Assembly: GCA_035542155.1 (NCBI GenBank)
Contig: DATKLX010000150.1
Location: 1-16,560 of the forward strand
DNA: 16,560 bases
Reading direction: 5' to 3'
Source of the DNA: DATKLX01 sp035542155
Lineage (GTDB): Bacteria; Chloroflexota; Anaerolineae; Anaerolineales; Anaerolineaceae
Shown here: one piece after another, positions 13,398 to 16,560 of the stretch
Layout of the letters: each line of letters starts with the position of its first letter
Position numbering within the stretch: position 1 is the first letter of the stretch
Position numbers and translations under genes: made by a program
The notes under the pieces: model-generated
Told to the model about the DNA's origin: nothing
Databases searched by the model: none
What the model saw: only the letters and a program-made list of their open reading frames with translations

Positions 13398-15458
13398 TCA
13401 TTTGCACAGTGTGGAATCGATATATTCCTTGATGTGCCTGGGGAATGTATACCCGTTCTTCTGCATGGTAGATAGCGCATTACACATTTGCACAGTGTTA
13501 TAGGCAGGCAGTCTCATTCTGGAAACCGTATGATCGAAGGCGTCCAGATCGCCCACCATACCGTAAGCTTGCAAGAACGGCATCAATTCCAACCGGTTTG
13601 TATCAGCCGGGTGGAGCTTGCGGTTATCGACCTCTTTAGCGATCTCGACCACCTTATTCCAATCGCTGGCCTCCGCCGCCAGTTCGGCCTGTTCGAAATA
13701 ATAGCACCAGCGATGGGAAGGTTCTCGCCCGAAAATACGCGAGTCCAGCTTGGGTGGGCTTCCGGTCGTCGAGATGTTTTTTGCCCGGGATGACGGACCC
13801 ATCAGCATCATCTGGTCTCGATCGTCATATGCAAACCAGGGCCAACGACTATCAATGACGTGCACACAAGCCGTGGGATCGGACTGGGTCATCACCAGAA
13901 TATTGCCATAGTCCACCAGTCCGTAGTGTGTGCGATATCCGCTGAAGCCACTTCCACCTGCGAGAAACTCCTTAACCGACCAGTCGTACTGTTTGGTCCC
14001 ATTGAGCCGGTACAGGACCGGTATCTGTCCGGTGGGCTGCGGGTAATAGATTAGGTTTGCAGGACCGTTGACCGCGTCGACATCTTCGCCATAAGTGAAC
14101 CCATAATAATTCACTACCAGAGTTGTCCCCGGCTGGATTTGAGGCATGCGCCAGGCAGCCTGGTGCCAAAAATTCGCGACCGATTTTTCTTCTAACAAAA
14201 CCAGGTAGGAAGCCGAATATTGGTTTAAAACGGCAAGCATGACCAGCCCCGTGACGGCCAACGCCCTGGCCGGATAGTTTTTCAGCAGACCAACGAAACC
14301 GACGACCAATATCGCTGCCGCAATCGAAGCGGGCAGTGAGTAGTGAGAATATGCTCCGAAACCCACATACCGGTTGGCAACGATGATCGGTAAAACACCG
14401 AAAACGACGCCGACCAGGCCCAACCCGATCGCTTCAATCTGCCAGCCTGTAGGCGTAGAACCATTTCCAGGCAGAGGATCATCTTCACGAGGACCAATTT
14501 TTTGCAGCAGGTAGCCGCCTGCCAGCATGCAAAGCGTGGTAAGAGTCACGACCGCCAGGCCAATCGCGATGACTCTTAAGCGCTGCTCAAAAAGGTGTTG
14601 TCCGTAGGGCGCTGCCCAGGCAATCAATACTTCGTTGGTCAGGCTCTGGAAAAAATGGATCACCCAATTTGCAAGGGTCCGCAAGGGAGAGACAGCCAGG
14701 CGGCCAACCTGGATCCCAATATCCGTTTCAGTGCGCGCGTTGTGGAAGAAAAAGAGACGCCAAACCAGAAAAATACCCGGAATGAGAATGGACGGCCACC
14801 AGGCGTGTAAAGCTGCCAGGCATTTTTCAAGCAGAGAGGTCCCATGCCGGTCCCGATTCACATAGACTGCCACACAAAAAAAACGAAAAACTTCCATCCC
14901 GATTGCGTAATCGATTAAAAACAAATTGCCCAGACCAGAGAGGATTGAACCAAGCCAGAGAAGAGTCCGGGGCAAAGGGCGCGTTTCCTGGATAGCCTTC
15001 AGCGTCATGGCAAAGGAAAGCATCATTAAAAAAAGGGCGAAAACCTTGGGCTGGTTTTCGAAGCCTTCCATCCAACGTGTATATCCCGGATATAAAACGA
15101 AGAGAAGCGTCATCCAAAAGGCGATGTGCCGGCGCTTAGGCCAAAGCAGGTAGAGAAACCACACAGCAGCCAGACCCATTAACAAACGCCAGATGAAGGA
15201 AGCGATATGATATGGCGCGGGATTAATCCCAAACAACTGAAAATAGATCTGAAAAAACAAACCGCGGGCGGGGCGATCGATCGAAAACATGGTCTGAAAT
15301 ACGCCTGGACCAGCCAGCAGACCGTCCATGGTGTAATACCAGTCATCACGAAAGATCGTTGCCTGGCTTAAATTGGGAAGATATCCGAGGCAGGTCACCA
15401 GGACCAGCAGCAAGATTTCAATCCAGACGGTGCGGTTGCGAAGCTGTTTTTTGAGCAT
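13398..15458 (-). CDS. GT-C-like multi-pass membrane glycosyltransferase
   Basis: A 686-residue protein with about 10 or 11 hydrophobic segments in residues 10-425 and a soluble C-terminal domain from about 426 to 686. The first extracytoplasmic loop holds Asp38-Asp39 in FRDDWYYTMDG, where GT-C enzymes (PMT/ArnT/GtrII types) place their catalytic acids. Such enzymes use lipid-phosphate sugars on the outer membrane face. No exact family is recognised; an O-antigen-ligase or polymerase-like role is an alternative. The end of the C-terminal domain (about 590-680) is helical and TPR-like. The ATG at 15458 has GAGGGA 9 bases upstream; an in-frame start at 15515 lacks one. The gene follows a GT2 gene by 90 bp. 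Its composition (about 50% GC in sampled lines) is clearly more AT-rich than the wec operon. Confidence 0.7.
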   Translation of the reverse strand: MLKKQLRNRTVWIEILLLVLVTCLGYLPNLSQATIFRDDWYYTMDGLLAGPGVFQTMFSIDRPARGLFFQIYFQLFGINPAPYHIASFIWRLLMGLAAVWFLYLLWPKRRHIAFWMTLLFVLYPGYTRWMEGFENQPKVFALFLMMLSFAMTLKAIQETRPLPRTLLWLGSILSGLGNLFLIDYAIGMEVFRFFCVAVYVNRDRHGTSLLEKCLAALHAWWPSILIPGIFLVWRLFFFHNARTETDIGIQVGRLAVSPLRTLANWVIHFFQSLTNEVLIAWAAPYGQHLFEQRLRVIAIGLAVVTLTTLCMLAGGYLLQKIGPREDDPLPGNGSTPTGWQIEAIGLGLVGVVFGVLPIIVANRYVGFGAYSHYSLPASIAAAILVVGFVGLLKNYPARALAVTGLVMLAVLNQYSASYLVLLEEKSVANFWHQAAWRMPQIQPGTTLVVNYYGFTYGEDVDAVNGPANLIYYPQPTGQIPVLYRLNGTKQYDWSVKEFLAGGSGFSGYRTHYGLVDYGNILVMTQSDPTACVHVIDSRWPWFAYDDRDQMMLMGPSSRAKNISTTGSPPKLDSRIFGREPSHRWCYYFEQAELAAEASDWNKVVEIAKEVDNRKLHPADTNRLELMPFLQAYGMVGDLDAFDHTVSRMRLPAYNTVQMCNALSTMQKNGYTFPRHIKEYIDSTLCK

Positions 15459-15548
15459 TGACCATCTTCCCTCGTAACTGGGTTCAATGATTCTATTGCT
15501 TTCCGGTTGTCCCACGCAGAGAAATGGATTTTCGACCTGGAACAGCGA

Positions 15549-16346
15549 TTAAAACGTTACTGCCTTTCGTAGCCAAAGCTTAACCCGCCAGGGAAGCCAG
15601 GCGTAGAACAGGCGGCGGACGTACCAGCGTACGCGCAGGCCAGAGAAGGTCCGCCCAGTCTCGCGTTCGAAGACGCGCTGCATGTCCTGGTAACAGATTA
15701 CATCATCTTTGACGCTTTTCCCGGCGTCGTGCATGCGAAAGTTGGCCCACAGGCGAGGAACATAACAGATCTCAGAGATTTTGGCCAGTTTCACCCACAG
15801 GTCATAATCGAAGGCAAAAAAGTAGGAGAGGTCCAGCGGCCCAACCTGCCGCCACAGGTCGGCGCGGAAAAAGGTGGTGGCCTGAGGGATATGGACCGAG
15901 CCCTGGAGCATGCGACGGTAATCGGTCTGGCGGGAGGCAAACTGGCCGATCACCTTGCCAGCAAGGTCAGTAAAGTTCGCATCGCCGTAGACCATCCCGG
16001 CCCGGGGATGGTCGCGCAAGAAGGCGACCGCTTCGGAAACCGCCCCGGGGTAGTATTCATCATCAGAGTTCAGCCAGGCGAATATCTCGCCGGTCGCATG
16101 GGAAAAGCCCTTGTTCAGGGCATCGGCATGGCCTTTGTCCTTTTCGGAGACCATCCAGGCCAGACGGTCGGCGTATTTCTGGATAATCTCCGCGCTTCCA
16201 TCTTGCGAGCCGCCGTCGACGATGATGTACTCGATGTCCGGATAATCCTGGGCCAGCACCGAGCGAATGGCAGCTTCGAGGTAGGCGGCCTGGTTATAGG
16301 AGGGAGAAACAATGGTAACTTTTGGCGTATCGGACAGGGAACCCAT
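15549..16346 (-). CDS. GT2-family glycosyltransferase
   Basis: A 265-residue GT-A enzyme, inverting family 2. The nucleotide-binding start is VTIVSPSYNQ at 10-19 with VDGGSQDGS at 43-51, the metal-binding DxD region is NSDDEY at 93-98, and the acceptor-side acidic motif is FAFDYDLWVKL at 178-188 followed by FRMHDAGKS, as in WcaA/WbbL-type enzymes. It has no membrane helix, but the C-terminal 35 residues are basic and aromatic and may sit on the membrane. The ATG at 16346 has AAGGAA 5 bases upstream and its own consensus promoter at 16381-16409. It is followed by the GT-C gene, so the two may act in one glycan pathway, GT2 building a lipid-linked sugar used by the membrane enzyme (inference). 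Confidence 0.92.
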   Translation of the reverse strand: MGSLSDTPKVTIVSPSYNQAAYLEAAIRSVLAQDYPDIEYIIVDGGSQDGSAEIIQKYADRLAWMVSEKDKGHADALNKGFSHATGEIFAWLNSDDEYYPGAVSEAVAFLRDHPRAGMVYGDANFTDLAGKVIGQFASRQTDYRRMLQGSVHIPQATTFFRADLWRQVGPLDLSYFFAFDYDLWVKLAKISEICYVPRLWANFRMHDAGKSVKDDVICYQDMQRVFERETGRTFSGLRVRWYVRRLFYAWLPWRVKLWLRKAVTF

Positions 16347-16380
16347 GCGATTTCCTTGAGAATGATCCGGTCAAGCACCA

Positions 16381-16409
16381 ATCATAAGGTTTTGAGAGGA
16401 TATTGTCAA
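16381..16409 (-). promoter_or_regulatory. Promoter of the GT2 gene
   Basis: On the minus strand the -35 is a perfect TTGACA (16409-16404), the spacer 17 bases and the -10 TATGAT (16386-16381). Transcription should begin near 16374, giving a leader of about 28 bases to the ATG at 16346. The promoter is within about 20 bp of the tandem repeats at the possible mobile-element edge. Confidence 0.82.
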
Positions 16410-16425
16410 TAAGAAGACCCTGAGG

Positions 16426-16449
16426 TTAGGACAAGAGTTCGGACAAGCG
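16426..16449. repeat. Tandem 12-base repeat near possible element edge
   Basis: Two adjacent 12-mers, TTAGGACAAGAG (16426-16437) and TTCGGACAAGCG (16438-16449), agree at 10 of 12 positions and share GGACAAG. Repeats of this kind near the start of an open reading frame can be protein-binding sites at an insertion sequence end. No known element is recognised, and the other end is outside the window. Confidence 0.45.
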
Positions 16450-16457
16450 GAAGCAAA

Positions 16458-16518
16458 GAAGCCTCGAAAAGGATAAACTTGGTTTTCCACGACCATCCTT
16501 ATCCAAAAGCGAGGCTTC
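16458..16518 (+). promoter_or_regulatory. Interrupted hairpin covering the start of the right-edge gene
   Basis: GAAGCCTCG at 16458-16466 pairs with CGAGGCTTC at 16510-16518, and GGATAA at 16471-16476 pairs with TTATCC at 16499-16504, separated by an internal loop. The outer arm ends on the base before the ATG at 16519 and contains GAGG, the only ribosome-site-like string there, so translation would be masked. A second 10-base pairing, GATAAACTTG (16472-16481) with CAAGTTTATC (16524-16533), competes with the inner stem and would fold over the start codon. Confidence 0.6.
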
Positions 16519-16560
16519 ATGAACAAGTTTATCAATAATCAAGAATTTATGGCAGAGTTA
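16519..16560 (+). CDS. Partial reading frame at right edge, possibly a transposase
   Basis: Fourteen codons from the ATG at 16519 to the window end read MNKFINNQEFMAEL without a stop. The stretch is much more AT-rich than neighbouring genes, and it follows a hairpin and tandem repeats, which suggests the start of an insertion-sequence gene. Fourteen residues are too few to identify a family, and another AT-rich accessory gene is equally possible. Confidence 0.35.
   Translation, partial: MNKFINNQEFMAEL

Noticed and set aside
13237..13503. Plus-strand frame of 88 codons after lexA
   Set aside because: It runs through the intrinsic terminator and into the antisense of the GT-C gene; no ribosome site or family signal.
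1..16560. CRISPR arrays, tRNA or rRNA genes
   Set aside because: No regularly spaced repeats of 20-40 bases and no cloverleaf or rRNA-like conserved strings were seen on either strand.

Overview
Taxon (inference). The window is bacterial, with GC around 55-65% in most genes, sigma70-type promoters and short intergenic gaps. The LexA operator has the GAAC-N4-GTTC form used by Gram-positive bacteria and Chloroflexota rather than the enterobacterial CTGT-N8-ACAG form. Together with many GT4 glycosyltransferases and an FkbM methyltransferase, this suggests a Chloroflexota (Anaerolineae-like) genome. The assignment is moderate: there is no rRNA or other decisive marker.

Layout. (1) 1-2145, plus strand: a MarR-family repressor and a DHA2-type drug exporter in a two-gene operon. 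Its extended -10 promoter is overlapped by a near-perfect palindrome, a clear autorepression arrangement. (2) 2196-3954, minus strand: a compact three-gene cassette of a small two-helix membrane protein, a nitrilase-superfamily amidohydrolase and a HEAT-repeat-like protein. (3) 3955-5414: a 329-bp divergent intergenic region with a possible Pho-type operator, then a solitary phosphate-binding lipoprotein gene (pstS). (4) 5374-12212, minus strand: a tightly packed six-gene surface-glycan operon, in transcription order wecC, wecB, GT4, FkbM methyltransferase, GT4, GT4. The last gene runs 41 bp into the 3' end of pstS. (5) 12213-13397: lexA with a very clear SOS promoter, a long leader containing a perfect 20-bp hairpin, and a strong intrinsic terminator. 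(6) 13398-16346, minus strand: a GT-C-like multi-pass membrane protein and a GT2 glycosyltransferase with its own consensus promoter. (7) 16420-16560: tandem 12-mers, an interrupted hairpin and the first 14 codons of an unidentified gene; it looks like the edge of a mobile element but this is not proven.

How the genes work together. WecB and WecC would make UDP-ManNAc and then UDP-ManNAc uronic acid. The GT4 and GT2 enzymes and perhaps the GT-C protein would assemble an envelope polysaccharide or glycoprotein glycan, and the FkbM protein would O-methylate it. No flippase, polymerase or export gene is visible, so the locus is incomplete or continues elsewhere. The glycan operon promoter and the SOS-controlled lexA promoter lie back to back, 8 bp apart between their -35 boxes. 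This is the most suggestive regulatory arrangement in the window. I found no CRISPR array, tRNA, rRNA or recognised defence system.
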